A stretch of DNA of 25,935 nucleotides from a virus. The DNA is taken from IMG/VR virus record IMGVR_UViG_3300035216_000105, positions 1 through 25,935 of that record. One strand, 5' to 3'. Below, in pieces: positions 8,063 through 14,189 of the stretch (positions are counted from its first letter, which is position 1; each line of letters begins with the position of its first letter). Made by a program: the position numbers and the translations under genes. The notes under the pieces were generated by a model. That model saw only the letters and a program-made list of their open reading frames with translations, made no database searches and was not told where the DNA came from.

Positions 8063-8094
8063 CAATGTAACGAAAAATTTTTTAAAAAATCAAA
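8063..8094 (-). promoter_or_regulatory. Early promoter candidate: TTTG-N20-TTACATTG
   Basis: Reading the minus strand, TTTG (8094-8091) is followed after exactly 20 nt by TTACATTG (8070-8063). The same pair with the same spacing lies upstream of the first gene of the operon (13128-13097), and both share the 12-mer TTCGTTACATTG. TACATTG approximates the Bacteroidota -7 box TAnnTTTG and TTTG fits the -33 box. The spacer is almost pure A/T and contains TTTTTTAAAAAA. Transcription would start at or next to the ATG at 8059. Confidence 0.5.
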
Positions 8095-8095
8095 T

Positions 8096-9787
8096 TTATA
8101 ACATACTTTCTTGTCTTTCCATGATATAGGAATTGTCATCAAAATTTTCTCCAACCTCACTATATCTTCCATTTTGCAAATTATATCTAAATTGTGCTTG
8201 ACCTAATTCTCCTATATGTCTAAATTTTACTTTTTGAACATGAACATCAGTAACTTCATTTTTGAAATCCCTATATATGGTTATACCATTGTCTACTTGA
8301 TTGTAAAAGTTTGCACTACCAGCAACATCATAAAGACTAGGAACTTCATACATGCCATTGTCTTTCTTAAGCATTTTACGAGGATGTGCTACTAAAAATA
8401 TATGTATATCATACTTCTGCTTAAACATAGTAAGTTTAGTCAAAAATTGATTTATATAATTAGTTTCACTTTGTTTGCCTATATCAGCATATACTTTGTT
8501 GTAGGGATCTATAATTAAACCATTTATACCATATCTTTTAATTAAACCTTTTGCAGAAGATAAAATATTATCTAGTGTGTAAACATCTTTATCTGGTCTT
8601 ATCCAATGATAATGATTAGCTATAAATTGCTTTGCAAGATTAAGATCATTTTTAGTCATTCTATTATATCTAGTCATTTTTCTAAAACTTTTACCTATTA
8701 ATTTTTCAGCTAAAACAGAAAAATGTAATTGCATAGGGTAATGTTCTGGACTAAAAACACCAAATTTCCAGCCATGTAAAGCAGATAGTTTCATAGCCAT
8801 ATATTCTAAAAAATTACTTTTACCATGAGTAGGTACACCTGTAACTACTGTTAATTGTGATGAAGCAAAACTAAATAAATTATCAAAGTTTGTATGACCT
8901 AATACTTTACCTCTTTGTAAACCATTATCATATAAATTATCAATATCTAAATTAAAATCATCTACACCTAGAACACCATCTAAAGGATATGCTAATGCTT
9001 TTTTTAAGCAATTATCAACTTCAAATTTATCATAATTTATTAAAACATCATTTATATCTTTGCAACTATCTGGATAATTAACTCTGTAACAAATATCTCT
9101 ACCTAATCTTCTAGCTAATTCCTCTTGTAATTTTTTACCAGGCTGATCATTATCTACTGCTAAATAAACTTTTTCTAAATCTTCTGGCAAATCTTTTAAA
9201 TATTCCATTTTATTGTTACCAGCACCTGTTGGAACACTTACACAATTTTTATGACCAGCTTCATAAAAAGCTAATTTATCCATTTCTCCTTCAACTATTA
9301 TAATTTCTTTTTGACCTAAAACATGATCTATACCATATAAAGTTTTTTCAGCATCTTTTACTAATTTAAAGTTTTTGGCTGCATCTCTAAATTTTATATT
9401 TATTAATTTACTGTTTTTAAAATATTTAAACTGAATAGTTTTGACCTCTTTACTAACTTGTGGCATATACTCTAAGCCTTCATGTATGCCATTATCTTTT
9501 ATAGTATTTTCAGAAATACCTCTATCTTTAAACCATGCTATAACATTTTCTGAATAATTTTTTATTTTATGATCTAAAGGTATTGTGTATTCTTTTTGCA
9601 TATAATTGTTTTGTTTTTTTAAAGCTCCATTCCAGCCACAGTTATGACAGTTCCAAATGCCTTCATCTATATTTACAGATAAACATGGATCACTTTTCTT
9701 TTTTCGTTCATGTGAACATTTAGGACATTTTGTTTTTACTTGCCCTGTAGTTCTTTTTATTGTAATGTCGTAGTCTCTAAATGTCAT
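8096..9787 (-). CDS. Bifunctional DNA primase-helicase (TOPRIM + DnaB/gp4-like)
   Basis: A 563-residue replisome enzyme that would unwind DNA and lay down primers. Domains in order: a zinc finger with C21, C24, C47 and C50 (CPKC...CHNC); a TOPRIM catalytic part with VEGEMD (E166, E168, D170) and VDND (D212, D214); and a RecA-like hexameric helicase with Walker A GVPTHGKS (317-324), SPE (E348), Walker B LIIDPYN (D427) and FLVAHPRK near 463-470. The domain order and length match T7 gp4-type proteins. All the motifs I looked for are intact. It starts 3 nt after the preceding replication gene. No DNA polymerase lies in the window, so polymerisation must come from elsewhere in the genome or from the host. 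Confidence 0.93.
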   Translation of the reverse strand: MTFRDYDITIKRTTGQVKTKCPKCSHERKKKSDPCLSVNIDEGIWNCHNCGWNGALKKQNNYMQKEYTIPLDHKIKNYSENVIAWFKDRGISENTIKDNGIHEGLEYMPQVSKEVKTIQFKYFKNSKLINIKFRDAAKNFKLVKDAEKTLYGIDHVLGQKEIIIVEGEMDKLAFYEAGHKNCVSVPTGAGNNKMEYLKDLPEDLEKVYLAVDNDQPGKKLQEELARRLGRDICYRVNYPDSCKDINDVLINYDKFEVDNCLKKALAYPLDGVLGVDDFNLDIDNLYDNGLQRGKVLGHTNFDNLFSFASSQLTVVTGVPTHGKSNFLEYMAMKLSALHGWKFGVFSPEHYPMQLHFSVLAEKLIGKSFRKMTRYNRMTKNDLNLAKQFIANHYHWIRPDKDVYTLDNILSSAKGLIKRYGINGLIIDPYNKVYADIGKQSETNYINQFLTKLTMFKQKYDIHIFLVAHPRKMLKKDNGMYEVPSLYDVAGSANFYNQVDNGITIYRDFKNEVTDVHVQKVKFRHIGELGQAQFRYNLQNGRYSEVGENFDDNSYIMERQESML

Positions 9788-9790
9788 ATT

Positions 9791-10402
9791 TTAAAATACA
9801 AAACCATCATATTTACTTCCTTTAAAATCATTTTTGTTTTTGTCTTGTATCTCATCATCCCAACAACCTTGATTAAGCCAAGTGCCTGGATGTTTTTTAT
9901 AAGTATCATTTGTTATTGAGTCTGAATATATTTTAGCAGCAGTTACACATTTTCTGCAAATTGCTGTGCTAAATGACATAAATTTAGCATAACATAATTT
10001 TCTGCTTTTTTTGAAATTATAGTTATTCCAAAACTCTTCAAATAACATATCTTTTTCTTTTTTATTATTATACTTAACATTTTTGTTAAGGGGGGGTTCG
10101 CAATTTTGTTGTGGGGTATTCACTAAAGTTATTATCCTTTCTTCTACATTTTTTTTATTTTTTATAAGTTTTATTTTTATAAAATTATGTAAGGCAAGTT
10201 TAGATAAGTTTCTACTTATGCTGCTAGGATGCCTATCAAATATTCTACCAAAATAACCATTAGTAGCCCAGCAATGTCCTTTGTAATTTACAAGGCAAGT
10301 TATTTCAGCATACAGCAATCTTTCCATAGGATTAATTTTTTCGCTATATCTAACTTCTGAAGGTAATATTGCGTAGTAGTTTGGTTTTTCTTTATTTGAC
10401 AT
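9791..10402 (-). CDS. Winged-helix replication protein / helicase-loader candidate
   Basis: A 203-residue protein. Residues 1-85 look like the winged helix of phage replication initiators: YYAILPSEVRYSEKINPMERLLYAEI, then CWATNGYFGRIFDRHPSSISRNLSKL. The C-terminal part has CRKCVTAAKIYSD and KKHPGTWLNQGCWDDE; the HPxTWLN...WDDE motif is common at the end of phage replication proteins that work with a replicative helicase. It directly precedes the primase-helicase, so loading or recruiting that enzyme is the natural inference. A run of seven C on the coding strand (10096-10090) encodes part of a Pro pair and is unusual in this AT-rich DNA. The start is the only ATG in the region after the hairpin at 10414-10484. 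Confidence 0.7.
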   Translation of the reverse strand: MSNKEKPNYYAILPSEVRYSEKINPMERLLYAEITCLVNYKGHCWATNGYFGRIFDRHPSSISRNLSKLALHNFIKIKLIKNKKNVEERIITLVNTPQQNCEPPLNKNVKYNNKKEKDMLFEEFWNNYNFKKSRKLCYAKFMSFSTAICRKCVTAAKIYSDSITNDTYKKHPGTWLNQGCWDDEIQDKNKNDFKGSKYDGFVF

Positions 10403-10413
10403 ATTTAAGTTTT

Positions 10414-10484
10414 AAAAAACAAGGGGAGCAAAAAAACATTTAATAATATTAATATTAGGTTGGCAGTAGTTGCCTACTCCCCTT
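10414..10484 (-). terminator. Long-range hairpin/terminator between SSB and replication genes
   Basis: On the minus strand AAGGGGAG (10484-10477) can pair with CTCCCCTT (10428-10421), 8 bp extended by a U-G pair, and is followed by GTTTTTT. Between the arms lies a second hairpin AGTAG-GCAA-CTACT (a GNRA loop), partly exclusive with the outer stem, plus the palindrome AATATTAATATT. This could be a terminator or attenuator that lowers transcription into the primase operon, or a folded leader. There is no clear promoter between it and the next gene, so partial read-through is likely. Confidence 0.55.
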
Positions 10485-10496
10485 ATTTAAGGTTAT

Positions 10497-10796
10497 TTAA
10501 AATGGTAAATCATCTGCATCTCCATTCATCATGTTATCTTTGTTATCTAAGGTGTTTTTAGAACCTCCACTAGATTTTTTTGGTTTCCAGGTATCTACAT
10601 AAGAATAATGTGTTATACCACCATCTGAAGGTTCTTTTCTTCTGGCTACAATTAAGTTTACCCAACCATCATCTTTAAGTTTATTTAGCTGTTCCATTAG
10701 ATCATCTACTTTGATGCTAACTTTTAACTGTGATCCACCATTATCAAAAGTTTTTTCTTTGATAATAATTCCATTTACATACTGTTTGTCTGTCAT
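10497..10796 (-). CDS. Single-stranded DNA-binding protein-like (DDLPF tail)
   Basis: A 99-residue protein. Residues 5-75 alternate like a small OB-fold: VNGIIIKEK, QLKVSIKVDDL, WVNLIVARRKEP and SYVDTWKPK. A Gly/Ser/Asn-rich linker follows, and the protein ends in GDADDLPF. The acidic tip DDLPF is the docking tail by which SSB proteins recruit helicases, primases and repair enzymes. The body is shorter than bacterial SSB, so this would be a compact phage SSB. It overlaps the DnaA-like gene by 4 nt (ATGA), a sign of translational coupling. Placement among initiator, loader and primase genes fits. Confidence 0.75.
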   Translation of the reverse strand: MTDKQYVNGIIIKEKTFDNGGSQLKVSIKVDDLMEQLNKLKDDGWVNLIVARRKEPSDGGITHYSYVDTWKPKKSSGGSKNTLDNKDNMMNGDADDLPF

Positions 10797-11218
10797 TTTT
10801 TTTGATTTTTGTTATTAATTAATGTTAAACTTTCTCCTTCTACTATTCTATCTAATTGCTTTTGCAAAGATGTAATTTGCTTTTGTATTTCAGCTACATT
10901 TTTACCTCTAAACTTTCCTACAAACTCCTCTTGTACCAATGTGTACATATCTCTATAATCCGGATAAAACCTTAAATTATCTTTATGATCCTTTACATAT
11001 TTTAAAACACTAGAATGATGCCTACCTACTAGTTTACCAACTCTCATGGCTGGACATCCAACATCATCTCGTAGCATGTAACCTAATATGCTTCTAGGTA
11101 TGGCTATTCTTTTATCTCTCATTTTGCTTCTTATTGCAATTCTTTTTACTCCAGAAACATCTTCTACTATTCTAGTTAGAGCTTCTTCCTGGCTGCTCAT
11201 AAATAATTTTTCTTTCAT
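10793..11218 (-). CDS. DnaA domain IV-like origin-binding protein
   Basis: A 141-residue protein without an ATPase domain. Residues about 37-80 resemble the DNA-binding domain IV of DnaA: RIAIPRSILGYMLRDDVG, then MRVGKLVGRHHSSVLKYVKDH. The HHSSVL segment corresponds to the DHTTV signature that contacts the DnaA box. The C-terminus is a short coiled coil (EIQKQITSLQKQLDRI). It may mark the phage origin or mimic or compete with host DnaA; the latter is speculation. A GTG at 11221 would add one residue; ATG at 11200 would shorten it by six. The ATG at 11218 is preferred. It overlaps the preceding gene's end by 47 nt. Confidence 0.75.
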   Translation of the reverse strand: MKEKLFMSSQEEALTRIVEDVSGVKRIAIRSKMRDKRIAIPRSILGYMLRDDVGCPAMRVGKLVGRHHSSVLKYVKDHKDNLRFYPDYRDMYTLVQEEFVGKFRGKNVAEIQKQITSLQKQLDRIVEGESLTLINNKNQKK

Positions 11219-11612
11219 CACTTAATTTATAGGTTCTAGTTAATATTCTGTTTAGTTGTTGCTCTGATAATTTATCATTTATATATTCCAAAGCTCCTAA
11301 AATTCTTTTTTTATTATTTTTATATTTAGCAAAAATTTCTACCTCATTATCTAAAACTCTAGCTATATTTATATTAAGTTCAGAAAAACATAATTGCAGA
11401 TACTTACTCCTAATATTTGATCTATGTATCCTTTCTCCCAACAAGCCTAAAGCATCCCATTTAAAATTATTATAATAAAATATAGGTCTGGTACTATAAA
11501 ACTCTAATGGTATAGCTTTTAAATAATCTATATAGTGATTTAGATTTATTAAATGATTTTTGTTATTTATAGGTATTATAATATTTCTATGCCTATTCAT
11601 AATACTGTACAT
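11172..11612 (-). CDS. Hypothetical phage protein
   Basis: A 146-residue basic protein of unknown family. The open frame runs 40 codons further upstream (to 11732), but that part lies on top of the well-supported previous gene. The ATG at 11612, 19 nt after that gene's stop, is therefore the better start. Visible features are a Tyr/Asn-rich central region (EFYSTRPIFYYNNFKWDAL) and a helical C-terminal part (ILGALEYINDKLSEQQLNRIL). Its 3' end overlaps the DnaA-like gene. The Asn and Lys content is high even for this genome. No function can be assigned. Confidence 0.55.
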   Translation of the reverse strand: MYSIMNRHRNIIIPINNKNHLINLNHYIDYLKAIPLEFYSTRPIFYYNNFKWDALGLLGERIHRSNIRSKYLQLCFSELNINIARVLDNEVEIFAKYKNNKKRILGALEYINDKLSEQQLNRILTRTYKLSDERKIIYEQPGRSSN

Positions 11613-11631
11613 TTGTCTAACTTTCTGTAAA

Positions 11632-11886
11632 TTATTTAAAGACTCCTCGTTTGCACATTTGTTTAAATTGTTCTTTAGGATCAGTAGGGCAGTTGTTCTC
11701 GTAGAGTTCTTTGATAATTTCCTCTGCTTCATAAAATGTTAAATCATTAAAATTAATATTACTATATAAATAATTAGCTGCTGATGTTTGCAATAAGCCT
11801 TCTATTAAACCAATTTGCCACATTTCACATTGATCATCAAGAACATCATCAATCCAATCATGCTCGTTTAAAGTCATCACTTTCAT
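11632..11886 (-). CDS. Hypothetical small acidic phage protein
   Basis: An 84-residue protein counted from the ATG at 11886; a TTG at 11895 and an ATG at 11877 are alternatives, the last giving a more usual 20-nt overlap with the gene before it. The C-terminal half, FYEAEEIIKELYENNCPTDP and EQFKQMCKRGVF, is a compact helical motif I associate with small proteins in Bacteroidota phage replication operons, though without a known role. The N-terminus is acidic (NEHDWIDDVLDDQ). It could be an interaction partner of a replication protein, but this is only inference from position. Confidence 0.65.
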   Translation of the reverse strand: MKVMTLNEHDWIDDVLDDQCEMWQIGLIEGLLQTSAANYLYSNINFNDLTFYEAEEIIKELYENNCPTDPKEQFKQMCKRGVFK

Positions 11887-12259
11887 CTTCCCCAAAAACT
11901 CCTAATTCATAAAAACCGGCTAACTTAAGTACAATTCTACTCATAGCCCTCTTTTCTGCCATAGAAACAGGATATGCGTTTGAGTTGTTTTGTGGACTAC
12001 ACTCTCCAAATGTTTGTATAATCTTCTCTCCTTTTTTACCTAATGCTTTTATTAAACAATGCTTGTGATCATCTGATAAATTAACAATTTCATATTGTAT
12101 ATCTATAGATTGTACAGCTTGTATTTTGTCTATACCAGACCTAGTAATGATAGTATAAAATTTATGCTTAAAAACATCTTCTTTTGTTAGATTATTATCT
12201 ACAAATAATCTTCGTAATAAGTCTTTTCTAGTTTCTGGGGTTTTGCTATTTTCTTCCAT
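11858..12259 (-). CDS. Putative single-strand annealing recombination protein (tentative)
   Basis: A 133-residue protein with FYTIITRSGIDKIQA near residues 34-48, a beta-like stretch DIQYEIVN, CLIKALGKKGEKI, then YPVSMAEKRAMSRIVLKLAG at 96-115 and ELGVFGEDESDD at 118-129. The order (small beta sheet, then an AEKRAxSR helix, then GEDExDD) recalls Rad52/ERF-type phage annealing proteins, which end in similar KRA...EDD patterns. The match is by eye and remote; a DNA-binding accessory protein is the other option. With the RusA resolvase and SSB in the same operon, a recombination role is sensible. It overlaps both neighbours (14 nt upstream, 29 nt downstream). Confidence 0.45.
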   Translation of the reverse strand: MEENSKTPETRKDLLRRLFVDNNLTKEDVFKHKFYTIITRSGIDKIQAVQSIDIQYEIVNLSDDHKHCLIKALGKKGEKIIQTFGECSPQNNSNAYPVSMAEKRAMSRIVLKLAGFYELGVFGEDESDDFKRA

Positions 12260-12428
12260 TTTTAATTTTTTTAGTTTTATTAATAGTTATTGTTGCCTTA
12301 TATAATTGGTTAAACACTTTTTCTGCTCCCATATATTCTGCTGTCATATACATATCAGAATAATATCTGGCAAAATCGTTTTCATGTTTTATCTGTTCAT
12401 ATAAAAGTTTTTCTTTAATTTTTGACAT
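12246..12428 (-). CDS. Hypothetical small helical protein
   Basis: A 60-residue protein, basic at both ends, with a predicted helix from residue 3 to about 43 (KIKEKLLYEQIKHENDF, then MTAEYMGAEKVFNQLYKA). I do not recognise it. It begins 14 nt downstream of the Cys-rich gene and overlaps the next gene by 14 nt. The continuous packing of genes here is the main support for it being real. Confidence 0.5.
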   Translation of the reverse strand: MSKIKEKLLYEQIKHENDFARYYSDMYMTAEYMGAEKVFNQLYKATITINKTKKIKNGRK

Positions 12429-12442
12429 TTAATTTAATTAAG

Positions 12443-12736
12443 TTAATATTCATCTTTCCTACCATCTCTCATCATTTCCTCGTAGCTTTCTTTTTCTAAT
12501 GCTCTGTATTCATAATCTTCTATTTCATCACACTCTTCTCCACATTCGCCACATACCTCGTAAGTATCAGCATGTTCTTTACAATCTCCACATATATCTG
12601 TGTTGTTCCACATTTTTGCATCACAGCAATCGCTTGTTTCTCCATCTATTATTTCTACACCACAACAACTAGAAACCATTTCTGTACAAAAACCATCATC
12701 TATAGGATTGCTTAATTTATAAGTATCGTAATTCAT
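12443..12736 (-). CDS. Cys-rich, acidic zinc-binding-like protein
   Basis: A 97-residue protein with ten cysteines: C17, C24-C25, C37-C38, C49, C52, C62, C65 and C69, plus H55. They form successive motifs SSCCG, DCCDA, CGDC and CGECGEEC, which look like two or three zinc ribbons. The C-terminus is strongly acidic (EDYEYRALEKESYEEM). Similar SCCGA-type proteins are common early phage genes, but I know of no fixed function. It is the second gene of the minus-strand operon, separated by 2 nt from the first, so it should be made early; a regulator or host-takeover factor is possible. Confidence 0.65.
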   Translation of the reverse strand: MNYDTYKLSNPIDDGFCTEMVSSCCGVEIIDGETSDCCDAKMWNNTDICGDCKEHADTYEVCGECGEECDEIEDYEYRALEKESYEEMMRDGRKDEY

Positions 12737-12738
12737 AA

Positions 12739-13074
12739 TTAAAAGTTTATAGTTATTGTTTTAGTTTGATAATCCAGCTCCATATCTTGTGGACAAATAG
12801 AATGTTCTAGTTTTATATCATCAGTATAATTATCTATATTCCAACCTTCATCATTAAACTCAATAAATTCTTCTTTATCGGTTTCCCAATTAGTAATTTT
12901 AATATCGCCCTCTATACTTGTGGCATAAACACCAACACTTTTTACTCCCCATTCTCTCATTTCAGTATAAAACTCCCATTTTATAATAAAAGAACCATGT
13001 ATTTCATGATTATAATCTATTTCTTTACCATAAATAGATATTGCATTTCCAGATAATTTGCTTGTAAATTCCAT
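12739..13074 (-). CDS. Hypothetical first early gene
   Basis: A 111-residue acidic, beta-rich protein of unknown family (SIYGKEIDYNHEIHGSF, SVGVYATSIEGDIKIT, ELDYQTKTITINF). No catalytic or membrane motif is visible. It is the first gene of the leftward operon and lies 18 nt from the expected transcription start of the promoter candidate at 13097-13128, so it would be among the earliest products. First early genes are often host-takeover or anti-defence factors; here that is only positional inference. Confidence 0.6.
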   Translation of the reverse strand: MEFTSKLSGNAISIYGKEIDYNHEIHGSFIIKWEFYTEMREWGVKSVGVYATSIEGDIKITNWETDKEEFIEFNDEGWNIDNYTDDIKLEHSICPQDMELDYQTKTITINF

Positions 13075-13096
13075 AATATTAGTTTTGATTAGAATA

Positions 13097-13128
13097 CAAT
13101 GTAACGAACTATATTTTTAATTTCCAAA
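13097..13128 (-). promoter_or_regulatory. Main early promoter candidate: TTTG-N20-TTACATTG
   Basis: On the minus strand TTTG (13128-13125) and TTACATTG (13104-13097) are exactly 20 nt apart, matching the element at 8063-8094 in sequence and spacing. Transcription would begin near 13092, giving an 18-nt leader before the ATG at 13074. The -33 TTTG lies inside the palindrome CAAATATTTG, so a bound protein there would block it. Confidence 0.55.
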
Positions 13129-13151
13129 TATTTGTGAAGGAAATTTCCAAA
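13119..13151. promoter_or_regulatory. Candidate operator: two palindromes and a direct repeat
   Basis: In the gap between divergent operons, two perfect 10-bp palindromes lie close together: CAAATATTTG (13125-13134) and GGAAATTTCC (13139-13148), with centres 14 bp apart. The 10-mer AATTTCCAAA also occurs twice directly, at 13119 and 13142, about two helical turns apart. The left one covers the -33 box of the early promoter. This is a plausible early/late switch. No repressor gene is visible in the window. Confidence 0.45.
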
Positions 13152-13170
13152 CTATTTTAATTTATATGGT

Positions 13171-13178
13171 TTATATTG
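13171..13178 (+). promoter_or_regulatory. Late promoter-like -7 element (TTATATTG) 4 nt before ATG
   Basis: TTATATTG ends 4 nt before the ATG of the protease gene and closely resembles the minus-strand element TTACATTG. There is no TTTG 20 nt upstream, so it may need an activator or a phage factor. Such spacing would give an almost leaderless message. Confidence 0.4.
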
Positions 13179-13182
13179 CAAT

Positions 13183-14184
13183 ATGAATTGGTATAGTATA
13201 AAAAATATTGCTGAAGCTAAACAGGCAGAGGTAATGATATATGATGAAATTGGTTTGTATGGGGTAGATGCCAAGTCTTTTATTGAAGAGATAAAAAACA
13301 TACCTAATGATACACCTGTTCTTTTAAGAATAAACTCTCCTGGAGGATCTGTAATTGATGGTTTAGCTATTTATGATGCTGTAAGTAGGATGCCACAAAA
13401 GGTTACAGCTCGTATAGAAGGTATTGCTGCATCTATGGCTAGTGTAATTGCATTGGCTGCTGATGAGGTTGTAATGAGTGAAAACTCATTATACATGATA
13501 CACAATGTATGGGGAGGAGAGGTTGGAGAATCTGGTGATTTACGCAAAGCTGCTGATCTTATGGATAAAATGGGGGAAAGGCTTGTTTCTATATATATGT
13601 CAAAGACAGGCAAATCAGAAGAGGTTATTCGTTCATGGATGAATAAAGAAACTTGGTTTAATAGTCAAGAAGCTGTTGAAGCTGGTTTTGTTAATGCTGT
13701 TGAAGCACCGATAAAAATGGCAGCTAAATTTGACATCAATAAGTACGATTACAAGAATAAGTCTCTTGTGAATAATTTATTTAATAACGAAAACAAAAAA
13801 GAAAATCAAATGGAAAAAGAATTTGAAAACTTGAAATCTTTTATTTCTGAACTTTTTAATAAGAAAGATGAGGTAAAAGAGGTAAAAATCTTGGACAATG
13901 ATGAGGTTGTTGAAAAAATGAGTGCTTTAGAAGAGTCTATTGAAGAGTCTAATAAAGCAATCCTTGAATTAAATGGCAAGATTGTTGAAAAAGATGGATA
14001 CATTGCTACACTAGAAGGAGAAATTTCTTCTTTTAAAGTAGCGAAAATGGAGGGTACTCCAAGTGATGTAGTTCCGGCAAAAGATCCTAATCCAACTCCA
14101 GAAGCAAAATCTGAAGATGTATGGTCTATGTTTGCTAACGACATTGCAAATAATAAGAATATTTACTTTAAATCTAAAAATTAA
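13183..14184 (+). CDS. ClpP-like prohead protease fused to a scaffold domain
   Basis: A 333-residue head maturation protein. Residues 15-185 form the ClpP/S49-type serine protease: LRINSPGGSVIDGLAIYDA (48-66) makes the oxyanion region, GIAASMAS carries the likely nucleophile S84, and YMIHN carries H107. Where ClpP has its Asp, the sequence reads NKETWFNSQEA, so an acidic Glu may take its place. Residues from about 205 are coiled coil (EKMSALEESIEESNKAILEL), then a Pro-rich linker and a short helix, which is the layout of a scaffold. The protein would shape and then clear the procapsid interior. It starts the late operon and lies 5 nt before the capsid gene. An in-frame internal ATG at 13810 could give free scaffold. 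Confidence 0.88.
   Translation: MNWYSIKNIAEAKQAEVMIYDEIGLYGVDAKSFIEEIKNIPNDTPVLLRINSPGGSVIDGLAIYDAVSRMPQKVTARIEGIAASMASVIALAADEVVMSENSLYMIHNVWGGEVGESGDLRKAADLMDKMGERLVSIYMSKTGKSEEVIRSWMNKETWFNSQEAVEAGFVNAVEAPIKMAAKFDINKYDYKNKSLVNNLFNNENKKENQMEKEFENLKSFISELFNKKDEVKEVKILDNDEVVEKMSALEESIEESNKAILELNGKIVEKDGYIATLEGEISSFKVAKMEGTPSDVVPAKDPNPTPEAKSEDVWSMFANDIANNKNIYFKSKN
13810..14184 (+). CDS. Possible internally started scaffold protein
   Basis: The ATG at 13810 is in frame with the protease gene (codon 210) and is preceded by an A-rich stretch (AAAAAAGAAAATCAA) like that before other starts in this operon. Starting here would give a 124-residue protein consisting only of the coiled-coil scaffold part. 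Lambda makes its scaffold Nu3 in the same nested way from gene C. Whether this start is used cannot be seen from sequence alone. Confidence 0.35.
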   Translation: MEKEFENLKSFISELFNKKDEVKEVKILDNDEVVEKMSALEESIEESNKAILELNGKIVEKDGYIATLEGEISSFKVAKMEGTPSDVVPAKDPNPTPEAKSEDVWSMFANDIANNKNIYFKSKN

Positions 14185-14189
14185 TAAAA

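Noticed and set aside
11613-11732. 40-codon upstream extension of the hypothetical gene ending at 11172
   Set aside because: It lies over the conserved-looking end of the previous gene (ELYENNCPTDP, CKRGVF); an ATG just after that gene's stop is a better start.
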